Origin: Alphaproteobacteria bacterium
GTDB taxonomy: Bacteria > Pseudomonadota > Alphaproteobacteria > Rhodobacterales > Rhodobacteraceae
Direction: 5' to 3'
NCBI GenBank assembly: GCA_009908505.1
Contig: JAAAPD010000003.1
Location: 145,282-209,281, forward strand
DNA: 64,000 nt
Position numbers and translations under genes: made by a program. This document shows positions 46,863-58,782 of the stretch, one piece after another. How positions within the stretch are numbered: position 1 is the first letter of the stretch; each line of letters begins with the position of its first letter. The notes below the pieces were generated by a model that was not told the DNA's origin, did no database searches, and saw only the letters and a list, made by a program, of their open reading frames with translations.

Positions 46863-47636
46863 TCAGGTGTTTTCCTTGTTGTGTTGATGGATGACCGTCA
46901 GGCCATGCATGGTCAGGTCATCCTCGATCGTATCGAATAGCGCCTCGCCCGTGCCGAACAACGGGGCGAGGCCGCCGGTTCCTATGACTTTCATGGGGCG
47001 GTCATATTCGCCCTTTATCCGGTTGCAGATTCCGTTGACGAGGCCGACATAGCCCCAGAACACGCCCGATTGCATGCAGTCGACCGTGTTGGTTCCGATC
47101 ACCCTTTGCGGTTTGGTCACGTCGACATGCGGCAGGGCCGCGGCGGCGCTGTGCAGCGCCTCGAGGCTCAGGTTCACGCCCGGGGCGATCACGCCGCCCA
47201 CATAAGCCCCGTCCTGCGCCACCACGTCGAAGGTGGTCGCGGTGCCGAAATCCACCACGATAAGGTCGCCGCCATGCCGGTCGAAGGCCCCCGCGCTATT
47301 GACCAGCCGGTCGGGCCCCACCGCCGTGCCCTCGTCCACCCGCGGCTGGATCGGCAGGGCGCATTCGGGCTTGCCCACAACGATGGGGCGGCAGCCGAAG
47401 AACCTGTCGGCGAAGACGCGCAGGTTGAAGACCACGCGGGGCACGGTCGAACTGATGATGACATCACCGATGTCCGGGTCGATCCTGTAATGGTTCAGCA
47501 GGGTCGAAAACCATGTGAAATAGGCATCGGCCGTGCGCGCATGATGGGTGCTTGTGCGCAGGGTGCAGAGGAATTCCTCGCCATCCCAGAGCGCAAAGAC
47601 CGTGTTCGTGTTCCCGCAGTCGATACAGAGAAGCAT
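46863..47636 (-). CDS. coaX: Type III pantothenate kinase
   Basis: A 257-residue CoA-biosynthesis enzyme of the ASKHA fold. The N-terminal P-loop LLCIDCGNTNTVFALWDG, the pantothenate-site GPDRLVNSAGAFDRHGG and VVDFGTATTFDVV are diagnostic; PGVNLSLEALHSAAAALP follows. Start set at ATG 47636 (MLLCID), with GAAAGGCG upstream; the track begins six codons earlier at a TTG inside the birA end. It sits in the conserved birA-coaX-rnj order. Confidence 0.95.
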   Translation of the reverse strand: MLLCIDCGNTNTVFALWDGEEFLCTLRTSTHHARTADAYFTWFSTLLNHYRIDPDIGDVIISSTVPRVVFNLRVFADRFFGCRPIVVGKPECALPIQPRVDEGTAVGPDRLVNSAGAFDRHGGDLIVVDFGTATTFDVVAQDGAYVGGVIAPGVNLSLEALHSAAAALPHVDVTKPQRVIGTNTVDCMQSGVFWGYVGLVNGICNRIKGEYDRPMKVIGTGGLAPLFGTGEALFDTIEDDLTMHGLTVIHQHNKENT

Positions 47637-47650
47637 ACGCGTTTCGCCTT

Positions 47651-48403
47651 TCAAAAGAACACGTCCGCAGCCGCGATCTGCCGGGGCCCCTTGGCCGTTG
47701 CAAGAACCAGATAGCCGTTTTCGTCAAGGGTTTCAAAGGTTCCGGAAATCTCTTCACCCGTCAGCCGCGCGGTGATGACTTCGCCCAGCCGCGCGGCGGC
47801 CTGCAACCATGCCTCGCGGATCGGCGCGAAGCCATAGGTCGTGAAATCCGCCTCGCGCACGGCATAGGCCCGGGCGAGATGTCCCAGGAACGCCTCGTCG
47901 CCGATGCTGACCCCGGTTTGCGCATGCAACGACACCGGCGGCACCGCGCCGGGTTCCAGCGTCGCGGGGTCCGGCGCGGCGAAAAGGTTGACCCCCACGC
48001 CGATGGCCAGCCCAGCGATACGGCCCTGGACCGTGACGCTTTCCAAAAGGATGCCCGCCAGCTTGCCGCCCGACAGCAAAACGTCATTGGGCCATTTCAG
48101 CGCCAAAAGGTCGGCCCGCCCTGTCACCTCGGCCAGTGCGTCGCGCAGGGCCAGGGCCATGACGAAACTGCGCAGCGCCGCCTCGCCCGCCGGGCGGTCC
48201 AGCGCCATGACATAGGTCGCGGCGAAATTGCCTTGCGGGTTGGCCCAGGCCCGGCCCCGCCGCCCTCGGGCGGCGGTCTGTTCATGGGCCAGGATCCATG
48301 CCGGGCCGGAAAGCGTGGGAAAGGCCCTCGCGGCCTCGGACAGGGTGCTGTCGGTGCGGGGCAGGATGATGCGGCCGACCCCGCCCGGCCAATCAGTTGG
48401 CAA
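47651..48403 (-). CDS. birA: Biotin-[acetyl-CoA-carboxylase] ligase
   Basis: A 250-residue biotin protein ligase without the N-terminal DNA-binding domain, so it is an enzyme only, not a repressor. Biotin/ATP-site motifs: [13 protein letters not shown] near residue 41, [18 protein letters not shown] and GVGVNLF. A C-terminal SH3-like domain is present. The start is TTG at 48403, inside the last 11 bases of nuoN, because no ATG or GTG lies in frame before the conserved WPGGVGRII segment. birA directly after the last nuo gene is also known from Paracoccus. Confidence 0.93.
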   Translation of the reverse strand: MPTDWPGGVGRIILPRTDSTLSEAARAFPTLSGPAWILAHEQTAARGRRGRAWANPQGNFAATYVMALDRPAGEAALRSFVMALALRDALAEVTGRADLLALKWPNDVLLSGGKLAGILLESVTVQGRIAGLAIGVGVNLFAAPDPATLEPGAVPPVSLHAQTGVSIGDEAFLGHLARAYAVREADFTTYGFAPIREAWLQAAARLGEVITARLTGEEISGTFETLDENGYLVLATAKGPRQIAAADVFF

Positions 48404-49832
48404 GGGCCAGCGCAGCCGCTTCGGCGATGGGTTCCACGCCGAACAGGTTCACCACGCCCACGAGCATGACCACCGCCGATCCCATGAGGAAGGTCCACAG
48501 CACGGGCGAGCCGTTCCTGTCCAGCGCCTCGTCCTGGTCCTTGCCGAAATACATGTAGTAGACGATGCGCAGGTAGTAGAAGGCCCCGATGACCGAGGCC
48601 ACGACACCGGCAATGGCCAGCCAGACCAGCCCGGCCTCGACCGCGGCGCGCAGCACGTAGAACTTGCCGAAAAAGCCCAGCATAGGCGGCACGCCCGCCA
48701 GGCTGAACAGCAGAACCAGCATGGCCAGCGCCTTGCCCGGTTCGACCTTGGAATACATATTGAGCGAGGCGAGGTCGGTGACGGGGCGCCCGTCCTTCTC
48801 CATCGAGATGATGAAGGCGAAGGTGCCCACGTTCATCGCGATGTAGATCGCCATGTAGATCAGCATGGCCTGAACGCCGAAAGCGGTGCCGGCAGCCAGG
48901 CCCATCAGGGCGAACCCCATATGCGCGATCGAGGAATAGGCCATCAGGCGCTTGATGTCGGTCTGCCCGATCGCGGCGATCCCGCCGATGAACATCGACG
49001 CGACCGAGAGGAATGCGACGATCTGCTGCCAGTCCTCCACTGTGCCGCCGAAAGCGTCATGCACGACGCGGGCGAAAAGCGCCATGGCGGCCATCTTGGG
49101 CGCGGTGGCGAAAAAGGCCGTAACGGGCGTGGGCGCGCCTTCGTAGACATCCGGTGTCCACATGTGGAAGGGCGCCGCCGAGACCTTGAAGGCGAAGCCG
49201 GCCAAAAGGAAGACCAGGCCGAAGAGCAGGCCCAGCGACACGCCGTCCGAGGTCGCCTCGATGATGCCCGAGAACAGGGTCGTGCCCGCATAGCCATAGG
49301 TCAGCGATGCACCATAAAGCAGCAGGCCGGAACTCAGCGCGCCCAGCACGAAATATTTCAGGCCCGCCTCGGTCGATTTGACGTTGTCACGCCGCAGCGA
49401 GGCGACGACGTATAGAGCGAGTGACTGCAATTCCAGCCCCATGTAGAGCGCCATCAGGTCGCCGGCCGAGACCATGACCATCATGCCGACCATGGCCAGC
49501 GCAATCAGCAGCGGGTATTCGAAGCGCAGAAGGTTGCGCCGCGCCATGTAATTCTCGCTCATGACAAGGATCGCGGCGGCCGAGGCCAGGATTACCACCT
49601 TGGCGAAGCGGGCAAAGGCGTCGTCCACGATCATGCCACCAAAGGCCGCGGTCGTGCCCTGGCCGGCAAAGCCGATCCACAGCGCAAGCGCCAGGAACAG
49701 CGCCGCGGTGACCCAGGTCAGAAGGCCCGCCATCTTGTCCTTGGTCGTGTAGACGGCCAGCAGCAGCGCGGCCATCGCGTAAACGGCCAGGATGATTTCG
49801 GGAAGGATGGTATTCAGATCGGCAGAGATCAT
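48393..49832 (-). CDS. nuoN: NADH-quinone oxidoreductase subunit N
   Basis: A 479-residue antiporter-like membrane subunit of complex I with about 14 helices. The conserved Lys- and Glu-containing helices appear in [36 protein letters not shown] and in [15 protein letters not shown]. It starts 12 bases after the nuoM stop and is the last structural nuo gene. Confidence 0.97.
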   Translation of the reverse strand: MISADLNTILPEIILAVYAMAALLLAVYTTKDKMAGLLTWVTAALFLALALWIGFAGQGTTAAFGGMIVDDAFARFAKVVILASAAAILVMSENYMARRNLLRFEYPLLIALAMVGMMVMVSAGDLMALYMGLELQSLALYVVASLRRDNVKSTEAGLKYFVLGALSSGLLLYGASLTYGYAGTTLFSGIIEATSDGVSLGLLFGLVFLLAGFAFKVSAAPFHMWTPDVYEGAPTPVTAFFATAPKMAAMALFARVVHDAFGGTVEDWQQIVAFLSVASMFIGGIAAIGQTDIKRLMAYSSIAHMGFALMGLAAGTAFGVQAMLIYMAIYIAMNVGTFAFIISMEKDGRPVTDLASLNMYSKVEPGKALAMLVLLFSLAGVPPMLGFFGKFYVLRAAVEAGLVWLAIAGVVASVIGAFYYLRIVYYMYFGKDQDEALDRNGSPVLWTFLMGSAVVMLVGVVNLFGVEPIAEAAALALAN

Positions 49833-49844
49833 CGCGCGAAATCC

Positions 49845-51386
49845 TTAGTGCTGGGCCATCAGGGTGACGGGCTCGAACGCCGCTTGCGCGGTCGTGACCT
49901 GGCCCACCAGCGCCTCGACCGAGGGGCCGATAATGTCGGTGACAAGGCTGGGATAGACACCCAGCAGAAGGGTCATGACCACCAGCGGCGCGAAGATCCA
50001 GCGTTCGCGGGGGGTCATGTCGGTGATGGATTTCAGGCTTTCCTTGATCAGGTCGCCCATGACCACCCGGCGATAGAGCCAGAGCGCATAGGCCGCCGAC
50101 AGGATCACGCCCGTGGTGGCCACGGCGGCGACCCAGGTATTGGCCTTGAAGACCCCCATCAGGGTCAGGAATTCCCCGATGAAGCCACTGGTGCCGGGCA
50201 GGCCGACATTGGCCATGGTGAACAGCATGAAGATCAGCGCATAGGCCGGCATCCGGTTCACCAACCCGCCATAGGCGTCGATCTCACGGGTGTGCATCCG
50301 GTCATAGATCACGCCGACACACAGGAACAGCGCGCCCGAGATGAAACCGTGGCTGAGCATCTGGAAGATAGCCCCGTCGATGCCCTGCTGATTGACCGCG
50401 AAGATGCCCATGGTGACATAGCCCATATGCGCCACGGAACTGTAGGCGATCAGCTTTTTCATGTCCTCCTGAACCAGCGCGACAAGCGAGGTGTAGACGA
50501 TGGCGATGGCCGAGAGCCACAGCACCAGATCGCCCAGAACCTCGGTCCCCGCGGGGAACATCGGAAGGGAAAAGCGCAGGAAGCCATAGCCGCCCATTTT
50601 CAATAGGATCGCGGCCAGCACCACCGACCCGGCGGTCGGGGCCTGGACGTGGGCATCGGGCAGCCAGGTATGGACCGGCCACATCGGCATCTTGACCGCG
50701 AAGCTGGCAAAAAAGGCCAGCCAGAGCAGCGTCTGCAGCCCGCCGATCACATGGATGCCCATGACCTTAATGGTCTCGGACTCGAAGGAGAAGGTCAGCA
50801 GGGTTTCGATATCCGTGGTGCCCGACTGGTAGAACATGGTGACCATGGCCACCAGCATCAGGACCGACCCAAGGAAGGTGTAAAGGAAGAACTTGAACGC
50901 CGCGTAGATGCGGTCCTTGCCGCCCCAGATGCCGATGATCAGGAACATCGGGATCAGGCCCGCCTCGAAGAACAGGTAGAACAGCACCAGGTCCAGCGCC
51001 ATGAAGACGCCCAGCATGAGCGTTTCCAACAGCAAAAAGGCTATCATGTATTCCTTGACGCGGGTCGTCACGTTCCAGCAGGCCGCGATGGTGATCGGCA
51101 TCAAGAAGGTCGTCAGCATCACGAACAGCACGCTGATTCCGTCGACGCCCATCTTGTATTCCAAGCCCAACAGCCATTCGCGTTCCTCGACGAACTGGAA
51201 ACCGGTGTCGGCGGGGTCGAAGCCGAACAGGATGAACAGCGACACCACGAAGGTCATGATCGTGGCGGCCATGGCCACCCATTTGGCGTTGCGCTGCGCC
51301 GCCTCGTCCTCGCCCCGCAGAAAGATCGCCAGGATCAGCGCCGCGATGGTCGGGATGAAGGTGGTGATGGTCAGAAGATTGCCCAT
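49845..51386 (-). CDS. nuoM: NADH-quinone oxidoreductase subunit M
   Basis: A 513-residue antiporter-like membrane subunit of complex I. The diagnostic [21 protein letters not shown] and [36 protein letters not shown] blocks are present. Start at ATG 51386 overlaps the nuoL stop by one base (TAATG); the track start is 32 codons longer and lies within nuoL. Confidence 0.97.
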   Translation of the reverse strand: MGNLLTITTFIPTIAALILAIFLRGEDEAAQRNAKWVAMAATIMTFVVSLFILFGFDPADTGFQFVEEREWLLGLEYKMGVDGISVLFVMLTTFLMPITIAACWNVTTRVKEYMIAFLLLETLMLGVFMALDLVLFYLFFEAGLIPMFLIIGIWGGKDRIYAAFKFFLYTFLGSVLMLVAMVTMFYQSGTTDIETLLTFSFESETIKVMGIHVIGGLQTLLWLAFFASFAVKMPMWPVHTWLPDAHVQAPTAGSVVLAAILLKMGGYGFLRFSLPMFPAGTEVLGDLVLWLSAIAIVYTSLVALVQEDMKKLIAYSSVAHMGYVTMGIFAVNQQGIDGAIFQMLSHGFISGALFLCVGVIYDRMHTREIDAYGGLVNRMPAYALIFMLFTMANVGLPGTSGFIGEFLTLMGVFKANTWVAAVATTGVILSAAYALWLYRRVVMGDLIKESLKSITDMTPRERWIFAPLVVMTLLLGVYPSLVTDIIGPSVEALVGQVTTAQAAFEPVTLMAQH

Positions 51387-53458
51387 TACTCGACCCCCCC
51401 GGTGATCGTGACATAGGTGAGGATCAGCACGATCCCGAGCACCATGGCGAAGGCATAGGTAAAGACATAGCCGGACTGCCACCGCCCCGCGAGCCGGGTG
51501 AAGAAGGGCACCACGCCCAGTGCCAGCCCGTTGATCCCGCCGTCGATGACGTTGCCGTCACCGCGCTTCCACAGCACGCCCCCCACGGCTTTGGCGGGCC
51601 GGACGAAGACAAGGTCGTAAAGCTCGTCGAAATACCACTTGTTGAGCAGGAATTCGTAGAGCGGTCGCTGGTTCTCGGCCAGTTTGCCCGGAAGGTCCGG
51701 ACGCCGGATATACATCTGGTAAGCCGTGCCCAGCCCGATCAGCATGGCGATGAAGGGCGCCAGCTTGACCCAGGTGGGGACGTAATGCGCCTCGTGCAGG
51801 ACGGTGTTCTCGGGGCGGATGTAGATGCCCGCCTCGCCCGGCGCGCTTTCCATCACGTAGTGCAGCTCGGATGCCTTGGGGCTGCGTTCGGCCACGGCCT
51901 CGACCAACTCGGCGGTGGGTTCGCCGTAGTTGCCGCCGAAGAATTTCACCACCTCGTTGGTCTTGCCGAAGAAGCTGGAATACCAGATCGCGCCGGCGAA
52001 GATCGCCCCGATGGCCAGCACCCCCAGCGGGATCAGCATGACATTAGGGCTTTCATGGGCGTGTTCATGCGTGTGCTTGTCGCCACGCGGCTTGCCCCAG
52101 AAGGTCATGAACATCAGGCGCCAACTGTAGAAGCTGGTGAACAGCGCGGCCACGACCAGAAGCCAGAAAGCATAGCCGCCAGCACTGCCGACATAGGCGC
52201 TTTCGATCACCGCATCCTTGGAGGCGAAACCGGCGAACCCGATCCAGCCGGTCAGCGGGATGCCGACACCGGTAATGGCCAGGGTGCCGATCAGCATCGC
52301 CCAAAAGGTCTTGGGCAGCTTGTGGCGCAGACCGCCATAGTTGCGCATGTCCTGTTCGTGGTGCATCCCGTGGATGACAGACCCGGCCCCGAGGAACAGC
52401 ATCGCCTTGAAGAAGGCGTGGGTCAGCAGGTGGAACATGGCGACCGAGTAGACGCCGACGCCCGCGGCCACGAACATGTAGCCCAGCTGCGAACAAGTCG
52501 AATAGGCGATAACGCGCTTGATGTCGTTCTGCACCAGGCCCACGGTTGCCGCGAAAAAGGCGGTGGTGGCGCCCAGGAAGACGATGAAAGCCTGCGCATC
52601 GGGGGCGAATTCGTAGATCGGCGACATGCGGCAGACCAGGAACACGCCCGCCGTCACCATTGTCGCCGCGTGGATAAGGGCCGAAACCGGGGTCGGGCCC
52701 TCCATCGCGTCGGGCAGCCAGGTGTGCAGGATCAACTGGGCCGATTTGCCCATGGCCCCGATGAATAGCAGCACGCCGATCAGGTTGGCCGCGTTCCATT
52801 CGGTCCAGAGAAAGGATATTTGCGTCTCGGCCAGTTCGGGCGCGGCGGCGAAGACATCGTCCAGCTTGATCGAGTCGACGAGGAAAAAGATCGCGAAGAT
52901 GCCCAGGGCAAAGCCGAAATCCCCGACACGGTTGACCACGAAGGCCTTGATGGCGGCGGCATTGGCGGTCGGCTTGCGGTAGTAGAAGCCGATCAGCAGG
53001 TAAGAGGCGACGCCGACGCCCTCCCAGCCGAAGAACATCTGCACCAGGTTGTCGGCCGTCACCAGCATCAGCATGGCGAAGGTGAAGAAGGACAGGTAGG
53101 CGAAGAAGCGGGCCTTGTAATGCTCGCCTTCCTTGAAATTCTCGTCATGGGCCATGTAGCCGAAGGAATACAGGTGGACCAGCGCGGAAACCGTGGTGAT
53201 CACGATCAGCATGATCGTGGTCAGCCGGTCCATGCGGATGCCCCAGCTGGTGTCCAGCGTGCCCGACTGGATCCAGCGAAGGATCTCGATGCTTTGGGTG
53301 GTGCCGTCAAAGGTCAGGAAGACGATCCAGGACAGCAGCGCCGACAGGAACAAGAGCCCTGTGGCGACCCATTGGGCGGCCGCCTCGCCGATCATCTTCC
53401 AGCCGAAGCCCGCGATGATGGCCCCGACGAGGGGGGCGAATAGGAGGATGGTTTCCAT
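51386..53458 (-). CDS. nuoL: NADH-quinone oxidoreductase subunit L
   Basis: A 690-residue antiporter-like subunit at the tip of the complex I membrane arm, with the long lateral helix at its C-terminal end. Motifs: [67 protein letters not shown] and a His-rich loop ([11 protein letters not shown]). It starts six bases after the nuoK stop. Confidence 0.98.
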   Translation of the reverse strand: METILLFAPLVGAIIAGFGWKMIGEAAAQWVATGLLFLSALLSWIVFLTFDGTTQSIEILRWIQSGTLDTSWGIRMDRLTTIMLIVITTVSALVHLYSFGYMAHDENFKEGEHYKARFFAYLSFFTFAMLMLVTADNLVQMFFGWEGVGVASYLLIGFYYRKPTANAAAIKAFVVNRVGDFGFALGIFAIFFLVDSIKLDDVFAAAPELAETQISFLWTEWNAANLIGVLLFIGAMGKSAQLILHTWLPDAMEGPTPVSALIHAATMVTAGVFLVCRMSPIYEFAPDAQAFIVFLGATTAFFAATVGLVQNDIKRVIAYSTCSQLGYMFVAAGVGVYSVAMFHLLTHAFFKAMLFLGAGSVIHGMHHEQDMRNYGGLRHKLPKTFWAMLIGTLAITGVGIPLTGWIGFAGFASKDAVIESAYVGSAGGYAFWLLVVAALFTSFYSWRLMFMTFWGKPRGDKHTHEHAHESPNVMLIPLGVLAIGAIFAGAIWYSSFFGKTNEVVKFFGGNYGEPTAELVEAVAERSPKASELHYVMESAPGEAGIYIRPENTVLHEAHYVPTWVKLAPFIAMLIGLGTAYQMYIRRPDLPGKLAENQRPLYEFLLNKWYFDELYDLVFVRPAKAVGGVLWKRGDGNVIDGGINGLALGVVPFFTRLAGRWQSGYVFTYAFAMVLGIVLILTYVTITGGVE

Positions 53459-53464
53459 ATTCTA

Positions 53465-53770
53465 TCAGCCTTTCATCACGTTGACGTCTTCGACGTCGAT
53501 GGTGCCGCGGTTGCGGAAGAAGCAGACCAGTATGGCAAGGCCGATGGCGGCCTCGGCCGCGGCCACGGTCAGCACGAACAGGGTAAAGACCTGTCCCACC
53601 ATGTCTTGAAGATGGCTCGAGAAGGCCACGAAATTGATGTTCACGGCCAGCAGCATCAATTCGATGCTCATCAGCAGGATGATGATGTTCTTGCGGTTCA
53701 GGAACAGCCCGAAAATGCCGATCACGAACAGGGCCGCGGCGACGGAAAGGTAGTGCTCAAGTCCAATCAT
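53465..53770 (-). CDS. nuoK: NADH-quinone oxidoreductase subunit K
   Basis: A 101-residue subunit with three membrane helices. Conserved Glu residues in [16 protein letters not shown] and [12 protein letters not shown] take part in proton transfer. Spacing to nuoJ is two bases. Confidence 0.98.
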   Translation of the reverse strand: MIGLEHYLSVAAALFVIGIFGLFLNRKNIIILLMSIELMLLAVNINFVAFSSHLQDMVGQVFTLFVLTVAAAEAAIGLAILVCFFRNRGTIDVEDVNVMKG

Positions 53771-53772
53771 GA

Positions 53773-54381
53773 TTACAGCCCCTGCCCCGGTTTCACGTCT
53801 TTCAATTCCATCGCCTTGGCTGGATCCCGATACATCTGGGCCAGGATATCCTGGCGCTTAATGTGGGTGCGGTGGCGCAGCGTCAGGACGATGGCCCCGA
53901 TCATGGCGACCAGCAGGATCAGACCGGCAAGCTGGAACAGGATGAAATACTTGTCATAGATCAGTAGCCCCAGCCCGGCGGTGTTCTGGATGCCGCCCTC
54001 GACCGGGGCGGCCAGGCGGCCCTGCGCCCCCTCGTCAAAGCCCCAGGCGCCAAATGCGATGGCCAGCTGCATCAGAAGGATCACGCCGATCACCAGCGCC
54101 AGCGGCATGTATTTCGCCATCTCGGCCTTGAGCTCGGAAAAGTCGACATCCAGCATCATGACCACGAAGAGGAACAGAACCGCGACCGCGCCGACATAGA
54201 CGATCATCAGCAGCATCGCGATGAATTCGGCCCCCAGCAGCACGAACAGGCCCGCCGAAGACAGGAAGGCCAAGATCAGCCAGAGGACCGAATGCACGGG
54301 GTTGCGGCTTATGACGGTCATCAGCCCGCCCGCAAGCGTCGTGGTCGCGAAGGCATAGAATGCCAGAATCATGGGTGTCAT
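53773..54381 (-). CDS. nuoJ: NADH-quinone oxidoreductase subunit J
   Basis: A 202-residue membrane subunit with five helices; the third helix holds the conserved [22 protein letters not shown]. It starts within the stop codon of the CMD-like gene (ATGA overlap), so it is coupled to that inserted gene, not directly to nuoI. Confidence 0.96.
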   Translation of the reverse strand: MTPMILAFYAFATTTLAGGLMTVISRNPVHSVLWLILAFLSSAGLFVLLGAEFIAMLLMIVYVGAVAVLFLFVVMMLDVDFSELKAEMAKYMPLALVIGVILLMQLAIAFGAWGFDEGAQGRLAAPVEGGIQNTAGLGLLIYDKYFILFQLAGLILLVAMIGAIVLTLRHRTHIKRQDILAQMYRDPAKAMELKDVKPGQGL

Positions 54382-54776
54382 GTGTCACCGTCCTTTTCCA
54401 TGACGTCGCTGGCGATTTCCATCGCCTTTGTCATTGCCGGAACGCCGCCGAACATCCCCGCAAGGGCAATGGTTTCGGCCACCTCCTGTTGTGTCGCGCC
54501 AGCCTCGAGCGCGTGGCGCAATGTCAGCCTGATCTGGGCCTCGGCCTGGGCGCCCATGATGGTCAGCCCCTGAAGCGTCAGCATAAGCCGCGTTTTCGAA
54601 TCCAAACCGTCGGGGTTGAACCCCTTGCCCATGGTCGCTTCCATCAGGTCGCGGGGCATGGTGGGGAACAGGGCCTCGAACCCTTTGGGCGTAAACGACT
54701 CAAGCGCGGGATTGAGCGCCTTGGCCCAATCCTGCCCGGCCTTCATCATGGCCTCGAAGGGATTGTCGCTGCTCAT
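54378..54776 (-). CDS. Carboxymuconolactone decarboxylase (CMD)-like protein inserted between nuoI and nuoJ
   Basis: A 132-residue helical protein of the CMD/AhpD superfamily. It has the fold pattern [65 protein letters not shown]. It contains no Cys, so the AhpD CxxC redox site is absent, and the usual His is Ala (ETIALAGMF). It is coupled on both sides by four-base overlaps (nuoI stop, nuoJ start), so its dosage tracks complex I. Enzymatic role unknown; an assembly or structural role is possible. The start is set at ATG 54776; the longer frame in the track lies in nuoI. Confidence 0.88.
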   Translation of the reverse strand: MSSDNPFEAMMKAGQDWAKALNPALESFTPKGFEALFPTMPRDLMEATMGKGFNPDGLDSKTRLMLTLQGLTIMGAQAEAQIRLTLRHALEAGATQQEVAETIALAGMFGGVPAMTKAMEIASDVMEKDGDT

Positions 54777-55267
54777 CGGTAGGGGGCGTCCAGTTCGAGG
54801 TTCCGGGCGATCTCGGCTTCCCAGCGGTCGCCGTTGGCCAGCAGCTTCTCCTTGTCGTAGTAAAGCTCTTCGCGGGTCTCGGTCGAGAACTCGAAATTGG
54901 GCCCCTCGACGATGGCATCCACCGGGCAGGCCTCTTCGCAGAAACCGCAATAGATGCATTTCGTCATGTCGATGTCATAGCGGGTGGTCCGGCGGCTTCC
55001 ATCCTCGCGCGGTTCGGCGTCGATGGTGATGGCCTGGGCCGGGCAGATCGCCTCGCACAGCTTGCAGGCGATGCAGCGCTCTTCTCCGTTGGGATAGCGG
55101 CGCAGGGCGTGTTCCCCGCGAAAACGCGGCGAAAGCGGGCCCTTTTCATGCGGGTAGTTGATCGTCGCCTTGGGCGCGAAGAAGTAGCGAAGGCCCAACT
55201 TGAATCCCTTCAGGAAGTCCACCAGCAGGAAGTATTTCGCAGCCCTCGTATAGTCCATCTGGGTCAT
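54773..55267 (-). CDS. nuoI: NADH-quinone oxidoreductase subunit I
   Basis: A 164-residue ferredoxin-type subunit that carries clusters N6a and N6b. Two 4Fe-4S motifs: [12 protein letters not shown] and [12 protein letters not shown]. The N-terminal [23 protein letters not shown] anchors it to the membrane arm. Start at ATG 55267, one base after the nuoH stop; the track start is 23 codons too long. Confidence 0.97.
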   Translation of the reverse strand: MTQMDYTRAAKYFLLVDFLKGFKLGLRYFFAPKATINYPHEKGPLSPRFRGEHALRRYPNGEERCIACKLCEAICPAQAITIDAEPREDGSRRTTRYDIDMTKCIYCGFCEEACPVDAIVEGPNFEFSTETREELYYDKEKLLANGDRWEAEIARNLELDAPYR

Positions 55268-55268
55268 A

Positions 55269-56309
55269 TCAGCCCCCCATCGCGTAGCGGGCCCAGAAGG
55301 ACCCGAGGATTTCGAACTTGGCCAGGAACGCCACAAGCACCACCCAGGCCAGGCTGAACGGCAGGAAGACCTTCCAGCCCAGGCGCATCAGCTGGTCGTA
55401 GCGGTAGCGCGGCGTGATCGCCTTGACCATCGCGAAGATGAAGAAGAAGACCCCCATCTTGAGCACCAGCCACATGACCCCGTCGGGCAGGCCCGGAATG
55501 GGCGACAGCCAGCCACCGAAGAACAGCAGCGACACCAGCGCACACATCAGAAGGACCGACATCAGCTCGCCGATCATGAACAGCAGGAACGGCGTCGAGG
55601 AATACTCGGTCTGGTAGCCCGCCACCAGTTCCGATTCCGCCTCGGGCAGGTCGAAGGGCGGGCGGTTCGTCTCGGCCAGGGCCGAGATGAAGAACAGGAA
55701 GACCATCGGGAAATGCGGTAGCCAGTACCAGTTGAAGATACCATAGGCCCCGTCCTGCGCCGCGACGATCTCGCCGAAATTAAGCGACCCGGTCGAAATG
55801 ATGACACCCACGATGATCAGGCCGATGGAAACCTCGTAGGAAATCATCTGCGCGGCCGAGCGCAACGAGCCAAGGAACGGGTATTTGGAATTCGACGCCC
55901 AGCCGCCCATGATGACGCCATAGACTTCCAGCGAAGAGATCGCGAAGACATAGAGAATGGCCACGTTGATATCGGCCAGGACCCAGCCATCGTTGAACGG
56001 GATCACCGCCCAGGCGATCACCGCCAGCACGAACGTGATCATCGGCGCCATGAGGAAGACGAACTTGTCCGCCCCGGCGGGGATCACCACCTCCTTGAAG
56101 ATGTACTTGATGAAGTCGGCAAAGCTTTGCAGCAGGCCAAAGGCGCCCACGACATTGGGCCCCCGGCGCATCATGACCGCGGCCCAGATCTTGCGGTCGG
56201 CCAGCAGCAGAAAGGCCAGCGCCACCAGCAGCGGCACCAGCACCAGAAGGCACTGGCCGATCACCAGCAGCACGATCCCGAGATTTGTGGTTGTGAAGAA
56301 CTCGACCAT
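55269..56309 (-). CDS. nuoH: NADH-quinone oxidoreductase subunit H
   Basis: A 346-residue membrane subunit that forms much of the quinone site, with eight helices. Motifs: [32 protein letters not shown] and [26 protein letters not shown]. Start at ATG 56309; the track start adds 22 codons from the adjoining lipoprotein gene. Confidence 0.97.
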   Translation of the reverse strand: MVEFFTTTNLGIVLLVIGQCLLVLVPLLVALAFLLLADRKIWAAVMMRRGPNVVGAFGLLQSFADFIKYIFKEVVIPAGADKFVFLMAPMITFVLAVIAWAVIPFNDGWVLADINVAILYVFAISSLEVYGVIMGGWASNSKYPFLGSLRSAAQMISYEVSIGLIIVGVIISTGSLNFGEIVAAQDGAYGIFNWYWLPHFPMVFLFFISALAETNRPPFDLPEAESELVAGYQTEYSSTPFLLFMIGELMSVLLMCALVSLLFFGGWLSPIPGLPDGVMWLVLKMGVFFFIFAMVKAITPRYRYDQLMRLGWKVFLPFSLAWVVLVAFLAKFEILGSFWARYAMGG

Positions 56310-56319
56310 TGATGTCCCC

Positions 56320-56694
56320 TCAGACCGTCGGGATGCCGTTTCGCCCGCATTCGGCGACGGCAACCTCGGCGTCAATCGTTCTTAGCCCATCCGGCAAGGC
56401 CGGGGAAATCGTGTAGACCGCGTCCCCCGTCCAGAGTCTGCCGTCCTGTTCAATCTGTGTGCGGACATGGCGGGCAAAGCCGTATCCGCGGATCAGTGCA
56501 TATTGCGCGGCGGCGCATTCGGCATAGCGCGCCACCTGGTCCCGGCCTTCGGGGTTCTCCACGCGCACCAGGAAATTCACCAGGTCACCGTCCAGCAGCC
56601 GGGTTTCGACCCCCGCATAGCGCATCGCACCGCCCTGGGCAGTGCTCTCGCAGCCCGCCAGCGCCATCGCCGCTATGAGACCCGCACGACCCAT
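56320..56694 (-). CDS. Small lipoprotein inserted between nuoG and nuoH
   Basis: A 124-residue predicted lipoprotein: [17 protein letters not shown] ends in a lipobox (LAGC, Cys near residue 15). The mature part is small and soluble with two further Cys ([10 protein letters not shown] and VAECGRNG) that could form a disulfide. It begins four bases after the nuoG stop and ends ten bases before nuoH, so it is expressed with complex I but would act outside the cytoplasm. No named domain recognised. Confidence 0.8.
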   Translation of the reverse strand: MGRAGLIAAMALAGCESTAQGGAMRYAGVETRLLDGDLVNFLVRVENPEGRDQVARYAECAAAQYALIRGYGFARHVRTQIEQDGRLWTGDAVYTISPALPDGLRTIDAEVAVAECGRNGIPTV

Positions 56695-56698
56695 AAGC

Positions 56699-58684
56699 CT
56701 ATTCCGCCGCCAACGTGGCGCTGGCCCGCGCCTTGGTATCCGCCGAAAGCTGCGCCATTAGCTCGCTGGCCCGCGCGATCGGGTTGGTCAGGTAGAAATC
56801 CTTGATCGCGTTCCGGAAATCCGCCTTGCCCAGCGTTTTGGACTTGAGCGGCTGCCAGTCGTTTTCCGGCACCTCGTCGATGAATTCCAGGTGCGGAACC
56901 TCGGCCACCAGCGCCTGGCGCAGCTGGGCCAGCGAATCCCACGGCTGTGTCGCGTCCAGCTCGGCAGACAGGGCGCGCAGGATGGCCCAGTTTTCCTTGG
57001 CCTCGCCCGGCGCGAACCCGGCCCGGAGCGCCAGTTGCGGGCGCCCTTCGGTGTTCACGAACAGCCCCTGTTCTTCGGTATAGGCGGCGCCCGGCAGGAT
57101 GACGTCGGCGCGGTGCGCGCCCCGGTCACCATGACTGCCCTGGTAGATGACGAAAGCGCCCTCGGCGATCTCGACCTCGTCGCCGCCAAGGTTGTAGACC
57201 ACGTCGGCGCCGTCGATATCGGCCATGCCATTGGGGGCCACGGCGCCCGCATCCATGGCGCCCACCCGCGCGGCGGCGGTGTGAAGCACCAGCATCCGGC
57301 CCGACAGCCCCATGGCGGCGGCCAGAACGGCCTCGCCATCGGCCTCGGTCAGCGCGCCCTGGCCGACGATCACGATGGTGTCCTCATCGGTCTTGGCCGT
57401 GGCCAGCGCCGCCCGGTCGGTGCCCAGGTGCTCGTATTCATAGGTCAGGTCCACGGACTGGCCGACCAGGGCGACATTCGCCCCTTTGAGCCAGGCCTTG
57501 CGGATACGGGCATTCAGAACCGGCGCCTCGTCACGCGGGTTGGTGCCGACCAGCAGGATGGACCTGGCATCGTCGATCTCTTCGATGGCGACATTGCCGA
57601 CATAGCCCGACCGGTTGCCGGCTGGCAGCTTCGCCCCATCGGTGCGGCATTCCACGACACCGCCCTGCCCTTCGATCAGCTGCTTGAGGCCATAGGCCGC
57701 CTCGACCGGGGCAAGATCGCCCACGAGACCGGCCAGTTTGGACGCGCCCTTGATCTTGCCGGCGGCCACGGACAGCGCCTCGGGCCAGGTCGCGGCGCGC
57801 AGCTTGCCGTTTTCCCGGACATAGGGCCGGTCAAGCCGCTGGCGCCGCAGCCCGTCCCAGACGAAACGCGTCTTGTCGGAAATCCATTCCTCGTTCACGC
57901 CGTCATGGTTGCGCGGCAGAAAGCGCATGACCTCGCGCCCCTTGGTGTCCACCCGGATGCTCGACCCCAGCGCATCCATCACGTCGATGGATTCGGTCTT
58001 GGTCAGTTCCCACGGGCGGGCGGTAAAGGCATAGGGCTTCGACACCAGCGCGCCCACCGGGCAAAGGTCGATGATGTTACCCTGCAGGTTCGAATCCAGC
58101 GTCTCGCCCAGATAGGCGGTGATCTCGGCATCCTCGCCACGGCCGGTCTGGCCCATCTGGTGAATGCCCGCGACCTCGGTCGTGAAGCGCACGCAGCGGG
58201 TGCAGGAAATGCAACGGGTCATATGGGTTTCGACGAGCGGGCCGAGATCCAGGTCGTCCACCGCGCGCTTGGGTTCGCGGAAGCGGCTGAAATCCACGCC
58301 ATAGGCCATGGCCTGGTCCTGCAGGTCGCATTCGCCGCCCTGGTCGCAGATCGGGCAATCCAGCGGATGGTTGATCAGCAGGAATTCCATCACCCCCTCG
58401 CGGGCCTTCTTGACCATGGGGGAGTTCGTCTTGACCACCGGCGGCTGACCTTCCGGGCCCGGGCGCAGGTCCTTGACCTGCATCGCGCAGGAGGCGGCGG
58501 GCTTGGGGGGGCCGCCCACGACCTCGACCAGGCACATGCGGCAGTTGCCGGCAATGGACAGACGTTCGTGATAGCAGAAACGCGGGATTTCGATGCCGGC
58601 CTCTTCACAGGCCTGGATGAGCGTCATCGCCCCCGGCACCTCGATTTCCTGACCGTCGATAATGACCTTGCGCAGATCGGACAT
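56699..58684 (-). CDS. nuoG: NADH-quinone oxidoreductase subunit G (75-kDa type)
   Basis: A 661-residue iron-sulfur subunit of the peripheral arm. N-terminal 2Fe-2S motif [21 protein letters not shown], the His-Cys3 motif [18 protein letters not shown] and a 4Fe-4S motif [14 protein letters not shown] lead into a molybdopterin-oxidoreductase-like domain. The length matches mitochondrial and alphaproteobacterial forms, shorter than E. coli NuoG. Of two adjacent ATG codons (58690, 58684) the second is better spaced from AGGGA. Confidence 0.96.
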   Translation of the reverse strand: MSDLRKVIIDGQEIEVPGAMTLIQACEEAGIEIPRFCYHERLSIAGNCRMCLVEVVGGPPKPAASCAMQVKDLRPGPEGQPPVVKTNSPMVKKAREGVMEFLLINHPLDCPICDQGGECDLQDQAMAYGVDFSRFREPKRAVDDLDLGPLVETHMTRCISCTRCVRFTTEVAGIHQMGQTGRGEDAEITAYLGETLDSNLQGNIIDLCPVGALVSKPYAFTARPWELTKTESIDVMDALGSSIRVDTKGREVMRFLPRNHDGVNEEWISDKTRFVWDGLRRQRLDRPYVRENGKLRAATWPEALSVAAGKIKGASKLAGLVGDLAPVEAAYGLKQLIEGQGGVVECRTDGAKLPAGNRSGYVGNVAIEEIDDARSILLVGTNPRDEAPVLNARIRKAWLKGANVALVGQSVDLTYEYEHLGTDRAALATAKTDEDTIVIVGQGALTEADGEAVLAAAMGLSGRMLVLHTAAARVGAMDAGAVAPNGMADIDGADVVYNLGGDEVEIAEGAFVIYQGSHGDRGAHRADVILPGAAYTEEQGLFVNTEGRPQLALRAGFAPGEAKENWAILRALSAELDATQPWDSLAQLRQALVAEVPHLEFIDEVPENDWQPLKSKTLGKADFRNAIKDFYLTNPIARASELMAQLSADTKARASATLAAE

Positions 58685-58782
58685 GGGCATTTCCCTGTAG
58701 CCGTTTGCGTCCCGGATTGCCTTGGGCCGACCCGGGGCGGTTGCAGGGCGTTCTAACGCGGGACGCCTTGGTTTGCCAGCGC

